From assembly GCA_017995075.1 (NCBI GenBank), contig JAGOJO010000022.1, forward strand, positions 1-36,583: a stretch of 36,583 bases of DNA, read 5' to 3'. The translations under genes were made by a program, and so were the position numbers. Source of the stretch: Bacteroidia bacterium. Lineage in GTDB: Bacteria > Bacteroidota > Bacteroidia > AKYH767-A > OLB10. The notes beneath the pieces are model-generated. The model was not told the DNA's origin. It saw only the letters and a list, made by a program, of their open reading frames with translations, and made no database searches. Positions 16,831 to 24,812 of this stretch are shown in pieces. How positions within the stretch are numbered: position 1 is the stretch's first letter; each line of letters begins with the position of its first letter.

Positions 16831-17732
16831 CAGCAACACTATTCATCACTTTATTAATCGCCTCGCTGCTTTCCGCCTTGCTTTATGTGATTCTAAAATA
16901 TTTTCAAAAATGGAATATTTATAATTTACACGGACTCACCTTTAACTACATTACTGCAGCCACCTTTTCATTTTTCAGTAATTATGAAGAGAACAGTGCA
17001 TTGCTACCTCAGGTTCCTGATTTTTTACCATTCACTATACTAATCGGATGTTTATTCATCAGTGTATTTTATATTGCAGCACTAACGGCGCAAAAATGCG
17101 GGATTGCCGTCACATCCATCGCCGGAAAGATGTCGATGGTTGTACCCATCACCATGAGCTTTTGGCTTTACGGAGATAAAATCACGATAGTAAAAGTCAT
17201 CGGAATTTTACTTGCACTAACAGCCGTTGTACTCAGTAGTATCCGAAAAGAAAACAAAACAGAAAACACAACAGAAAACACAACAGCAACAGCCGGCAAG
17301 TGGTTATGGATACTTCCAGTACTATTATTTGCAGGCAGCGGAGTGGTTGATTCGTCGATCAGTATATCTCAACATTATTTCATCGACGAAAAAAATCAGG
17401 ATATATTCATGGCATTTTTATTCGGTTCAGCCGGACTAATCGGAGCCATTGCCACTATTTACAAACGGTTCAAAGACGGAGTGCGAGTAGAGATTAAAAG
17501 TATTGGAGCCGGAGTATTTCTTGGAATCACCAATTACTATTCGCTGGACTTCCTTCTTCGCGCACTTGCAGCAGAAGGTGCAGAAAGTTCAGTAGTATTT
17601 GCGCTTTGTAATGTGCTTGTAGTTTTGATATCCAGTTTGTTTGCCATCACCCTCTTCAAAGAAAAACTCAGCAAAGCGAATTTCGGAGGATTGGCGCTGG
17701 CTATTATCAGCATTCTTTTGCTGTCAAGATAA
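16827..17732 (+). CDS. EamA/DMT-superfamily transporter
   Basis: A 301-residue inner-membrane protein with about ten hydrophobic segments arranged as two repeats of five, the drug/metabolite transporter fold. The first half contains the typical glutamine- and lysine-containing stretch near AGKMSMVVPITMSFWLYGDK, and the second half ends with the mirror-image KEKLSKANFGG. Substrate is unknown. Its position directly after ribD (4-base overlap) invites the idea of flavin-related transport, but that is inference only. The loop between the halves is asparagine/threonine-rich (KTENTTENTT) and is encoded by a 12-base tandem repeat. It overlaps the next gene by 1 base. Confidence 0.85.
   Translation: MTATLFITLLIASLLSALLYVILKYFQKWNIYNLHGLTFNYITAATFSFFSNYEENSALLPQVPDFLPFTILIGCLFISVFYIAALTAQKCGIAVTSIAGKMSMVVPITMSFWLYGDKITIVKVIGILLALTAVVLSSIRKENKTENTTENTTATAGKWLWILPVLLFAGSGVVDSSISISQHYFIDEKNQDIFMAFLFGSAGLIGAIATIYKRFKDGVRVEIKSIGAGVFLGITNYYSLDFLLRALAAEGAESSVVFALCNVLVVLISSLFAITLFKEKLSKANFGGLALAIISILLLSR
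17259..17282 (+). repeat. 12-base tandem repeat in the transporter loop
   Basis: Two exact copies of ACAGAAAACACA, followed by a partial third, encode a TEN-TTEN-type hydrophilic loop. In-frame copy-number change would lengthen or shorten the loop by four residues without damage. Confidence 0.75.
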
Positions 17733-18349
17733 TGTTGTTTGACGATACATATCTCACTATTGCATCTCCATCCAGCGGCGAGTACCGTGATCGTGGAAGC
17801 AAATTTATAGGATTTGCATATCCCGTAAAATCGGAAGAAGAAGCCAAACAACATATTCAACATTTACGTAAAGAACACCCACAAGCCAATCATCATTGCT
17901 CAGCATTTCGATTGAGTCCCGATCCAACCGTATTCCGCGCAAGTGATGACCGGGAACCTAGTGGCTCAGCCGGCAAACCAATATTAGGTGCCATCACTTC
18001 AAAAGGGCTAACAGATGTATTAGTAGTGGTGGTCCGTTATTTCGGAGGAACATTATTAGGCGTCCCGGGACTCATCAACGCCTATCGGACAGCCGCAGCA
18101 GCAGCGCTTGACAACGCCACCATAAAAGAAGAATTGATCACCGAACAGTATGCCATTAGTTTTTCCTATGATCTCATGAATGATGTTCATCATTTCCTAC
18201 GACAATTTCCTGTAAAAATTAAATCACAGGAATTCGAAGATCCTTGCCGGATCATTTTCGATATTCGCAAAAGTGCCGCATTACAAATCGAAGCAAAAAT
18301 CAAAGACCACCCCAGCCTTAGTTATCAGGCACAACTCGAACATCTCTAA
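17732..18349 (+). CDS. YigZ/IMPACT family protein
   Basis: A 205-residue member of the conserved YigZ family, close in length to the 204 residues of E. coli YigZ. The N-terminal UPF0029 domain carries the expected SKFIGFAYPVKSEEEA (24-39), HHCSAFRL, a DDREPSGSAGKPIL stretch and VVVVRYFGGTLLGVPGL. The last 70 residues form the ferredoxin-like C-terminal domain. In eukaryotes the IMPACT homologue binds the Gcn2 activator Gcn1; the bacterial role is not settled, with nucleic-acid or ribosome binding proposed. It starts at the ATG sharing one base with the preceding TAA and ends 2 bases before the peptidase gene. Confidence 0.9.
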   Translation: MLFDDTYLTIASPSSGEYRDRGSKFIGFAYPVKSEEEAKQHIQHLRKEHPQANHHCSAFRLSPDPTVFRASDDREPSGSAGKPILGAITSKGLTDVLVVVVRYFGGTLLGVPGLINAYRTAAAAALDNATIKEELITEQYAISFSYDLMNDVHHFLRQFPVKIKSQEFEDPCRIIFDIRKSAALQIEAKIKDHPSLSYQAQLEHL

Positions 18350-18351
18350 AC

Positions 18352-19266
18352 ATGCAACTCCTAAAAAAACTCTGCAGTATTCATGCCCCATCCGGAAACG
18401 AAGGCCCAATGCAGGAATTCCTACTTGACTATATACATGCTGAAAAAAGCAACTGGGCAGTACAACCGGAAATCGTACACGGAGATGACTTTCAGCATTG
18501 CATCGTACTTGTATTCGGACAACCTAAAGTTGCAGTATATGCACATATCGACAACATTGGTTTTCAGGTTCGCTATGGTCGTCAATTAATTAAGATAGGA
18601 GGACCAAAAGTTGTCACCGGATACAAGCTCACCGGAAGAGACAGCAATGGACTTGTAGATTGTGAACTGCATGTTAACGAAGAAGATAATAGTTTAAGCT
18701 ACAGTGGCGACAGGGAAATTGATCGTGGCACACCACTTAGTTTTAAAATGAATTTCCGTGAAGACAATCAATGGGTGCAATCCTGTTATCTTGATAACAG
18801 ACTTGGAGTGTACGTTGCCCTTGAACTCGCCAAAACACTGGAGAACGGAGTAATCGTATTCAGTTGCTGGGAAGAACATGGTGGAGGATCTGTTGCATAC
18901 ATTGCCCGATACTTATGGGAGCGATTCCGTCTGCGCAAAGCATTAATCAGCGATATCACCTGGGTAACTGAAGGCGTTCATCCAGGCAAAGGTGTAGCAG
19001 TTTCACTCCGCGATTCCGGAATTCCGCGAAGAGTTTATATAGACGAGATTTGCCGGATTTTGCAACAGCACGGAATCGAATTCCAGTTAGAAGTAGAAAA
19101 CGCAGGAGGCAGTGACGGCAACGAATTACAAAAACAACCATATCCCATCGATTGGTGTTTTATCGGAGCGCCGGAAGACATGGTACATAGTCCGGACGAA
19201 AAGGTACACAAATCAGATATCGAGTCGATGATCAAAGCATACCAGCTTTTAATGAAGGCGCTCTAA
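18352..19266 (+). CDS. M42/M20-like zinc aminopeptidase
   Basis: A co-catalytic metallopeptidase of the MH clan. Visible ligands are His65 and Asp67 (YAHIDNIG), the bridging Asp148 in YLDNRLG, the catalytic pair Glu174-Glu175 in SCWEEHGGGS, Asp201 (SDIT) and His279 in VHSPDE. This order fits M42 glutamyl/leucyl aminopeptidases. At 304 residues it is shorter than the usual 340-360, and the family's internal beta-barrel domain is reduced. It probably trims peptides in the cytoplasm. It is the last gene of the ribD operon and ends 11 bases from a convergent gene. Substrate preference cannot be read here. Confidence 0.84.
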   Translation: MQLLKKLCSIHAPSGNEGPMQEFLLDYIHAEKSNWAVQPEIVHGDDFQHCIVLVFGQPKVAVYAHIDNIGFQVRYGRQLIKIGGPKVVTGYKLTGRDSNGLVDCELHVNEEDNSLSYSGDREIDRGTPLSFKMNFREDNQWVQSCYLDNRLGVYVALELAKTLENGVIVFSCWEEHGGGSVAYIARYLWERFRLRKALISDITWVTEGVHPGKGVAVSLRDSGIPRRVYIDEICRILQQHGIEFQLEVENAGGSDGNELQKQPYPIDWCFIGAPEDMVHSPDEKVHKSDIESMIKAYQLLMKAL

Positions 19267-19277
19267 GTTGATCAGAT

Positions 19278-19688
19278 TCAACCGTTATAATAAGAAGCCA
19301 GCTTCGATAATAACTCAGCCGGTGCCTTACATGGTCGCCCCGAGGAACGCTCAATAAATACCAGCGTTGTTTCAGCAGAAGTCAGCAGCGTATTTTCTGC
19401 ATTAAAGATTTCATACTGAAAAACAATCCGAACCGAAGGCATCACCGGAATTTTCGTGCGAATTGTCAGCAAATCATCGTACAAAGCCGGTTTAAAATAC
19501 TTAACTTTATACTCGAGAACAGGAAGCATAAAACCCTCCTCCTCCATCTGCCTATAACTCATTCCTAAATCGCGTAAAGCTTCTACACGAGCCACTTCAA
19601 AATAAGAAGCATAATTACCGTAATAGACATAACTCATCTTATCGGTTTCTGCGTAACGAACACGCACCTTTGTTTCGGACAAATACAT
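19278..19688 (-). CDS. Acyl-CoA thioesterase, 4HBT/YbgC-like hot-dog fold
   Basis: A 136-residue hot-dog thioesterase that hydrolyses acyl-CoA esters. The active-site motif reads YAETDKMSYVYYGNY (12-26) with Asp16 as the catalytic residue; the usual GHV after it is replaced by SYV, as in many Bacteroidota members. Later features are the ARVEALRDLGMSYRQME helix and VKYFKPALYDDLL. It is probably cytoplasmic. It is divergent from the nucleotidase gene, with only 20 bases between the two starts. Substrate is unknown. Confidence 0.88.
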   Translation of the reverse strand: MYLSETKVRVRYAETDKMSYVYYGNYASYFEVARVEALRDLGMSYRQMEEEGFMLPVLEYKVKYFKPALYDDLLTIRTKIPVMPSVRIVFQYEIFNAENTLLTSAETTLVFIERSSGRPCKAPAELLSKLASYYNG

Positions 19689-19708
19689 AACTTCAGATTC
19701 AGGTTGAA

Positions 19709-20512
19709 ATGCAAATTAAACATATTTTCAGGAGAATAAAACTTCATCAACTCACAGCCAGGAGTTTTTCCTTGCTAATTCTGCTGACAGGAATTTTAAT
19801 CTCTTCCTGCCAGCCAAAGTACATAGCCTCATCACAGGAAAGCAAACAATATATCTTTTCGCCTCAGAAAGATTCTGCTCAGGACCTTAGGATGCTAGAA
19901 CTCACGCAGCCATACCGTGATAGTTTGGCACGAAGCATGAACAGGATCATTGCCAACGTAACCACACCATTAACCAAGGAATTACCCGAAGGCAATCTCG
20001 GGAATTTCTGTGCTGACGGTTGCATGCGGGTCGCCACATTAAAATGCATCGAAAAAAAGCTTCCACTCCCCGACTTTCTGTTTCTCAATCACGGTGGATT
20101 ACGGACATCAATTCCTGCAGGCGAAATCACTATAGGAAATATTTACGAAGTCATGCCATTTGAAAACGAACTGGTAATGATTCGCCTCACAAAAAATCAG
20201 GTTGATACCTTATTGAATTACATTGCTAAAAAAGGAGGCGCTCCGGTATCCGGCATCCGGTTTAAAATTGAGAACGAACAAGCAACACAAATCATCTTCA
20301 GCAGAAACAATGATAAAAATCAATCGAGTTACACTGTCATCACATCAGACTATTTAGCCAATGGAGGTGATGGATTTGAATTTCTGAAGACTATACAAAA
20401 AACCAATCTTGACATAAAAGTACGAGATGCATTAATTCAGGACTTCAGTGAATTTGGAAAACGCAATGAATCAATAAATATTTCGAAGGATGGCCGCATA
20501 TATAAAAACTAA
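19709..20512 (+). CDS. 5'-nucleotidase C-terminal (substrate-binding) domain lipoprotein
   Basis: The 267-residue protein corresponds to only the C-terminal half of UshA-type 5'-nucleotidases. The N-terminus is a lipoprotein signal with ISSC as the lipobox, making Cys34 the first mature residue, so it is membrane-anchored. The substrate-binding motifs are visible: FLNHGGLRTSIPAG (about 124-137), GNIYEVMPFEN, and the late LANGGDGFEF. The catalytic metallophosphatase half is encoded by the next gene, which overlaps this one by 23 bases. In textbook UshA both halves are one chain in the opposite order. The two proteins probably assemble outside the inner membrane, which is inferred. Confidence 0.87.
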   Translation: MQIKHIFRRIKLHQLTARSFSLLILLTGILISSCQPKYIASSQESKQYIFSPQKDSAQDLRMLELTQPYRDSLARSMNRIIANVTTPLTKELPEGNLGNFCADGCMRVATLKCIEKKLPLPDFLFLNHGGLRTSIPAGEITIGNIYEVMPFENELVMIRLTKNQVDTLLNYIAKKGGAPVSGIRFKIENEQATQIIFSRNNDKNQSSYTVITSDYLANGGDGFEFLKTIQKTNLDIKVRDALIQDFSEFGKRNESINISKDGRIYKN

Positions 20513-21422
20513 CCGACGAGAATTTTTACTCACCGGAATAAAGGCACTCGCCTTCACCACACTCGCAGGAATCCCCTCTGAAATCCTCGCAGCGCGTGGA
20601 GTAAAGAGACTCACTATTCTACATACTAACGATACGCATAGCCGAATTGATCCATTCCCCGCCAACGACCCGAAATTCCCCGGCATGGGCGGAGTTGCCA
20701 GACGCACCACGATCATTCGCCAAATCCGAAACGAAAGCGAAAACGTGCTATTGCTGGACGCAGGAGATATCTTTCAGGGTACACCTTACTTCAATTTATT
20801 TGGCGGAGAAGTCGAATTCAAAGCGATGACGGCCATGGGTTACGATGCTGCCACACTGGGAAATCATGATTTCGACAACGGCATTGAAGGACTAATCAGG
20901 CAATTACCTCATGCCAAGTTCCCCTTCCTCAATATCAACTATGATTTAAGTAATACTGCACTGGACGCACATGTCGAAAAGTTTCGTATCTTTGAGAGAG
21001 ACGGTATCAAGGTTGGTGTCTTTGGAGTAGGGATTGAACTCAAAGGTCTTGTAGATGAGCGCTTAACCACCAACATACATTATCAGGATCCGTTAGAGTT
21101 GGCAAATAAAACCGCATCACACCTGAAAAACGACCGGAATTGCCACCTTGTAATTTGCCTGTCGCACCTGGGCTACAGATATGAAAACAGTAAAATCAGT
21201 GATACAGTACTGGCTATGAATACTAAAAATATAGATTTGATTTTGGGCGGACACACCCACACTTTCCTCGACGAACCGGTTATAGTAAAAAATTCCGAAG
21301 AAAAAAATGTTTTGATCGCACAAACCGGCTGGGGCGGAATTCGTCTCGGGAGAATTGACTTTTTGCTGGAGGAAAAAGGTCGAAAAGTCAGCCATGTCTC
21401 CTCTGCTATAAAAATTTCTTAA
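20490..21422 (+). CDS. 5'-nucleotidase catalytic metallophosphatase with Tat-like signal
   Basis: A 310-residue calcineurin-like phosphoesterase that corresponds to the N-terminal half of UshA. Metal motifs are present: HTNDTHSR (45-52, Asp48 and His50), DAGDIFQG (90-97), LGNHDFDNG (123-131) and GGHTHTF later. The N-terminus has NRREFLLTG followed by a mildly hydrophobic stretch and LAA, which fits a twin-arginine signal. That would allow metal loading before export. It overlaps the preceding lipoprotein gene by 23 bases, so the pair is translationally coupled. Substrates are probably nucleotides or UDP-sugars. The start ATG at 20490 is required to keep the twin arginines near the N-terminus. 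Confidence 0.88.
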   Translation: MAAYIKTNRREFLLTGIKALAFTTLAGIPSEILAARGVKRLTILHTNDTHSRIDPFPANDPKFPGMGGVARRTTIIRQIRNESENVLLLDAGDIFQGTPYFNLFGGEVEFKAMTAMGYDAATLGNHDFDNGIEGLIRQLPHAKFPFLNINYDLSNTALDAHVEKFRIFERDGIKVGVFGVGIELKGLVDERLTTNIHYQDPLELANKTASHLKNDRNCHLVICLSHLGYRYENSKISDTVLAMNTKNIDLILGGHTHTFLDEPVIVKNSEEKNVLIAQTGWGGIRLGRIDFLLEEKGRKVSHVSSAIKIS

Positions 21423-21440
21423 AAGTCAAGGCGAAAAAAA

Positions 21441-21486
21441 TTTTTTTTTGACATCTTTTTAAACAATATTTGCCGAGTACAATTTG
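21441..21486 (+). promoter_or_regulatory. Probable dnaA promoter region
   Basis: A run of nine T followed by G (21442-21450) is followed by an AT-rich stretch with AATATTTG (21465-21472) and ACAATTTG (21479-21486). Both resemble the -7 box with one mismatch or altered spacing. The exact start site cannot be fixed by eye. Confidence 0.35.
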
Positions 21487-21511
21487 AGTACAACAATTCA
21501 ATCAACAATTC
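21475..21511 (+). repeat. Two pairs of phased direct repeats in the dnaA leader
   Basis: GAGTACAA occurs at 21475-21482 and 21486-21493 (11-base period). CAACAATTC occurs at 21491-21499 and 21503-21511 (12-base period). The two pairs overlap by three bases and lie 16-52 bases before the dnaA ATG. They are not DnaA boxes (TTATCCACA). Confidence 0.7.
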
Positions 21512-21526
21512 CACCAGTAATTTCAA

Positions 21527-22999
21527 ATGCCTTCCGCAGGTATGCAAAAAGATAAAGACACAATAACCAAAGAGAATACTCACGAGTTAGTATGGGAAAA
21601 CTGTTTGAAGTTGATCAAAGACAATGTAAACCCTCAAAATTTCAAGACCTGGTTTGAGCCAATCAAGGCTGTTAAGCTGGATCAGAACACTTTAACTATT
21701 GAGGTTCCAAGTCAGTTCGTTTATGAATGGCTGGAAGAGCACTACATTGGCCTATTGCGTAAAACGATTAAACGTGAACTAGGTACAGAAGGTCGTTTAG
21801 AGTATTCCATTTTAATGGAGAATTCTACTCAAAACGCTAAGCCTTATACTGTTAAAGTTCCTGCTAAAGGGAATAGCGGATTGAAGAATCCTGCAGTACC
21901 AATGCCACAGCAAATCAGCGGCGGAATCCGGAATCCTTTTATCATTCCCGGTCTGAAGAAAATTGATATTGATTCTCAATTAAATTCAAATTATTCGTTT
22001 GACAATCTTGTTGAAGGCGATTGCAATCGTCTCGCAAGATCAGCCGGTTACGCTGTAGCTCAGAAGCCAGGCGGTACATCTTTCAACCCACTCTTAATAT
22101 ATGGTGGAGTTGGACTTGGAAAGACTCACTTAGCGCATGCTATTGGTATTGAGATTAAAAACAACTTCCCGAACAAAACAGTACTGTATGTTCCCAGCGA
22201 GAAGTTTATGCATCAATTTGTTGACTCCGTAAAAAACAACAGTCAAAACGATTTTATTCATTTCTATCAGATGATGGACGTACTCATCATCGATGATATT
22301 CAGTTCTTTGCGGGTAAAGAGAAGACACAGGACGTTTTCTTCCACATCTTCAACCACCTTCACCAAAACAACAAACAAATCATCCTGACCTGCGATAAAC
22401 CACCAGTTGATCTTCAGGGAATGGAACAGCGACTTCTCTCCCGATTCAAATGGGGTTTAGCTGCTGATCTGCAGGTACCTGATCTTGAAACACGTATTGC
22501 GATTCTGAAGAAGAAAATGTACGTGGACGGAATTGAACTATCGAATGAAATCACCGAGTATATTGCACTGAGTATCACCAACAATATCCGTGAACTTGAA
22601 GGCGCTTTAATTTCGATCATCGCACAATCATCACTTAACAAAAAGCCGATCACTCTTGAATTGGCGAAACAGATGATTGACAAATTTGTGAAGAATACCG
22701 TTCATGAAATTTCCATCGATTATATCCAGAAAGTTGTTTGTGATTACTTTGAACTTCCACTTGAAGTACTGAAGTCTAAAACCCGTAAGCGTGAAGTAGT
22801 TCAGGCTCGTCAATTAGCGATGTATTTCAGTAAACAGTTCACAAAATCCTCTTTGTCGAATATCGGAATGCATTGTGGCGGAAAGGACCATGCTACAGTA
22901 TTGCATGCATGCCGTACAGTCAACAATCTGATGGATACAGACAAGAAGTTTAAGGCGCAGGTAGTAGATCTCCAAAAGAGAATTAACCTCAGCCGTTAA
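21527..22999 (+). CDS. dnaA: Chromosomal replication initiator DnaA
   Basis: The AAA+ initiator that binds oriC and opens it for replication. Of 490 residues, domain I (about 20-100) begins at WENCLKLIKDNVNPQNFKTW. Domain II is a short linker. The AAA+ core has Walker A GGVGLGKT (193-200), Walker B VLIIDDIQF (252-260) and arginines in RLLSRFKWGL (302-311). The DNA-binding domain IV ends with the signature GGKDHATVLHACRTV (451-465). The start is either ATG 21527 or ATG 21542 (MQKDKD). The gene is flanked by a nucleotidase and a phosphatase gene, not by dnaN. I found no DnaA-box cluster next to it, so oriC is probably elsewhere. Confidence 0.97.
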   Translation: MPSAGMQKDKDTITKENTHELVWENCLKLIKDNVNPQNFKTWFEPIKAVKLDQNTLTIEVPSQFVYEWLEEHYIGLLRKTIKRELGTEGRLEYSILMENSTQNAKPYTVKVPAKGNSGLKNPAVPMPQQISGGIRNPFIIPGLKKIDIDSQLNSNYSFDNLVEGDCNRLARSAGYAVAQKPGGTSFNPLLIYGGVGLGKTHLAHAIGIEIKNNFPNKTVLYVPSEKFMHQFVDSVKNNSQNDFIHFYQMMDVLIIDDIQFFAGKEKTQDVFFHIFNHLHQNNKQIILTCDKPPVDLQGMEQRLLSRFKWGLAADLQVPDLETRIAILKKKMYVDGIELSNEITEYIALSITNNIRELEGALISIIAQSSLNKKPITLELAKQMIDKFVKNTVHEISIDYIQKVVCDYFELPLEVLKSKTRKREVVQARQLAMYFSKQFTKSSLSNIGMHCGGKDHATVLHACRTVNNLMDTDKKFKAQVVDLQKRINLSR

Positions 23000-23019
23000 T
23001 AACTATAAAAGAGCGAGAT

Positions 23020-23053
23020 AAAAGTCCCGGCCAACAGCGGTCGGGACTTTTTA
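23020..23053 (+). terminator. Intrinsic terminator after dnaA
   Basis: Stem 23020-23032 pairs with 23039-23051 (ten Watson-Crick pairs of AAAAGTCCCG, one G-T, two C-G), loop AACAGC, followed by a T-rich tail (TTTTTATTTTT). It begins 20 bases after the dnaA stop. Confidence 0.85.
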
Positions 23054-23087
23054 TTTTTACAGCCTCTTGCAGATAAATCCAATCGAT

Positions 23088-23558
23088 ATGAAAATTCTAA
23101 TGGTATGCCTGGGCAATATTTGTCGCTCTCCTTTGGCAGAAGGTATTATACGTCAAAAACTCGCCCACCACAAAAACAGCGTTACCATTGATTCTGCCGG
23201 AACCGGAGGCTGGCATGCCGGAGAAGCACCTGATCGCCGATCTATAGCCATTGCAGAGCGCCACCATATTGATATTTCGGAACAAAGAGCCCGTAAACTC
23301 GTAAAGTCAGACCTCGACTCCTTTGATATCATTTTTGCCATGGACGCATCGAATTATAGAGATATAAAGGCAATGGCAAACGATAGCCAACAAGAAAAAA
23401 TTCATCTTTTCCTGGAATTTGCCGGAATGGGACAGAAAGATGTTCCAGATCCATGGTATGGCGACATGACTGATTTTGAATCAGTTTACCACCTTCTGGA
23501 CAAGGCTGGTGACGAAGTTGTGCTTCGGCTGGAAGCCCTCCTCTTAAAAAAATCCTAA
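23088..23558 (+). CDS. Low-molecular-weight protein tyrosine phosphatase
   Basis: A 156-residue cysteine phosphatase. The phosphate loop CLGNICRS (7-14) contains the nucleophile Cys7 and Arg13 of CX5R, and the general acid Asp121 is in DPWYGD. The frame extends upstream to a TTG at 23067, but the ATG at 23088 gives the canonical MKILMVCLGN start. In Gram-negatives these enzymes often act on tyrosine kinases of polysaccharide export, but no such kinase is in the window. It sits between the dnaA terminator and the TPR gene and probably has its own promoter. Confidence 0.93.
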   Translation: MKILMVCLGNICRSPLAEGIIRQKLAHHKNSVTIDSAGTGGWHAGEAPDRRSIAIAERHHIDISEQRARKLVKSDLDSFDIIFAMDASNYRDIKAMANDSQQEKIHLFLEFAGMGQKDVPDPWYGDMTDFESVYHLLDKAGDEVVLRLEALLLKKS

Positions 23559-23576
23559 ACCTTTCAGTTTCACTAC

Positions 23577-23607
23577 TTTCTCCGCATTAAAATTTACCTT
23601 ATCTTTG
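23577..23607 (+). promoter_or_regulatory. Promoter of the TPR-ribH operon
   Basis: TTTC (23577-23580) and TATCTTTG (23600-23607) are separated by 19 bases. The -7 is a full match to TAnnTTTG and the -33 differs at one base. It ends 34 bases before the TPR start. Confidence 0.5.
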
Positions 23608-23641
23608 CGGCTCTTAAAAAAATAAAACTGCTTCATAGCGC

Positions 23642-24319
23642 ATGTCAGACGATAAAAATACGGGCTTAGATGTAGCCGAAAGCATTGATAAAGCTGAATC
23701 CTATATCCATGACAATAAAAAGAGTCTTGGTATTATTGGCGGAGCTCTTGTAGCTGTAGTTCTCGCTTATTTTGGATACACTCAATTCATTGTAAAACCG
23801 CAAGAAGAAAATGCTCAGCAGGAAATGTTTATGGCTGAGCAATACTTTGGTCAGGATAGTGCTGCCCTTGCCATCAATGGTGACGGTTCATATCCCGGTT
23901 TCCAGGAGATAATTGACAATTACAGTTCAGCTCCATCCGGCAACCTTGCCAATTATTATTTAGGAATGAGTCTCCTTAAAAAAGGAGATTATGAGAAAGC
24001 AATTGAAGCACTGAAAAACTACGATGCTGAAGACGATATCACTGGTGCACTTGCATTAGGCGGCATTGCATCTGCACATCTGGAGTTGAATCAACTTGAC
24101 GAGTCGCTGAACTTCTTCAAAAAAGCTGCAGACTGGGATGATAACAATTTCACCCGTCCACTCTTCATGATGCGTCAGGCCTTCGTATATGAAAAGAAGA
24201 ACGATTATCAGTCTGCCATTGATATTTACAATCAGATTAAAAACGACTTCCCATTTAGTTCTGAAGCACGTGATATTGAAAAATATATTGGTCGTGCTGA
24301 AGCATCATTAGGAAAATAA
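23642..24319 (+). CDS. TPR membrane protein (YfgM/Tol-Pal-like in layout)
   Basis: A 225-residue single-pass protein. A short acidic cytoplasmic N-terminus is followed by a membrane segment at about 34-54 (GIIGGALVAVVLAYFGYTQF). The rest is periplasmic TPR-type helices, including GMSLLKKGDYEKAIEALKNY, AHLELNQLDESLNFFKKAA and AFVYEKKNDYQSAIDIYNQI. The layout is that of E. coli YfgM, a partner of the SecYEG and PpiD translocon. That function in this organism is inferred. It is 7 bases upstream of ribH, a pairing I recall as common in Bacteroidota. Confidence 0.82.
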   Translation: MSDDKNTGLDVAESIDKAESYIHDNKKSLGIIGGALVAVVLAYFGYTQFIVKPQEENAQQEMFMAEQYFGQDSAALAINGDGSYPGFQEIIDNYSSAPSGNLANYYLGMSLLKKGDYEKAIEALKNYDAEDDITGALALGGIASAHLELNQLDESLNFFKKAADWDDNNFTRPLFMMRQAFVYEKKNDYQSAIDIYNQIKNDFPFSSEARDIEKYIGRAEASLGK

Positions 24320-24326
24320 TTTTCAG

Positions 24327-24812
24327 ATGTCGTCTGCACACCAGTCACTCTCAAAACTTCCGGAAAATTTACACAATGCCGAATCTTTCAGGTTCGGCAT
24401 TGTCGTTGCAGAATGGAACGACACCATCACCTTTGCACTTCGTGACGGGGCAATTGAAGCTTTAAAACTGGCTGGGGCATTAGATCAAAACATTATTGTC
24501 AGACAAGTCCCCGGAAGTTTTGAACTCACCGCAGGAGCATCCCTCCTTCTTCAGGATTCGTCTTATGACGCTGTTATTTGTCTCGGCTGTGTAATTCAAG
24601 GAGAAACAAAACACTTTGATTTTATCTGCCACAGCGTTTCACAAGGACTCACTTCACTCACTATTAAATACAACAAACCTGTTATTTTCGGAGTATTGAC
24701 TCCCGACACTATGCAACAGGCAATTGATAGAGCCGGAGGTAAATACGGGAACAAAGGTTTTGAAGCCGGAGTAACTGCAGTGCAGATGGCAGCCCTATTC
24801 CAAAAGAAATAA
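24327..24812 (+). CDS. ribH: 6,7-dimethyl-8-ribityllumazine synthase
   Basis: Condenses the RibD/RibA-route pyrimidine with dihydroxybutanone phosphate in the penultimate riboflavin step. The 161 residues include FGIVVAEWND (23-32, substrate-binding Trp30), VPGSFELTAGA (61-71), GCVIQGETKHFDFI (87-100, general base His96) and GVLTPDTMQQAIDRAGGKYGNKG (122 onward). The N-terminal 20 residues are an unconserved extension. It is the second gene of the operon with the TPR protein. Its TAA is immediately followed by the stop of the convergent sensor kinase gene, with no bases between. Confidence 0.96.
   Translation: MSSAHQSLSKLPENLHNAESFRFGIVVAEWNDTITFALRDGAIEALKLAGALDQNIIVRQVPGSFELTAGASLLLQDSSYDAVICLGCVIQGETKHFDFICHSVSQGLTSLTIKYNKPVIFGVLTPDTMQQAIDRAGGKYGNKGFEAGVTAVQMAALFQKK

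Noticed and set aside
21423..21526. Chromosome origin next to dnaA
   Set aside because: I saw no DnaA boxes (TTATCCACA or close variants) in the leader, and only one loose variant elsewhere (TTATCTACA near 27745).
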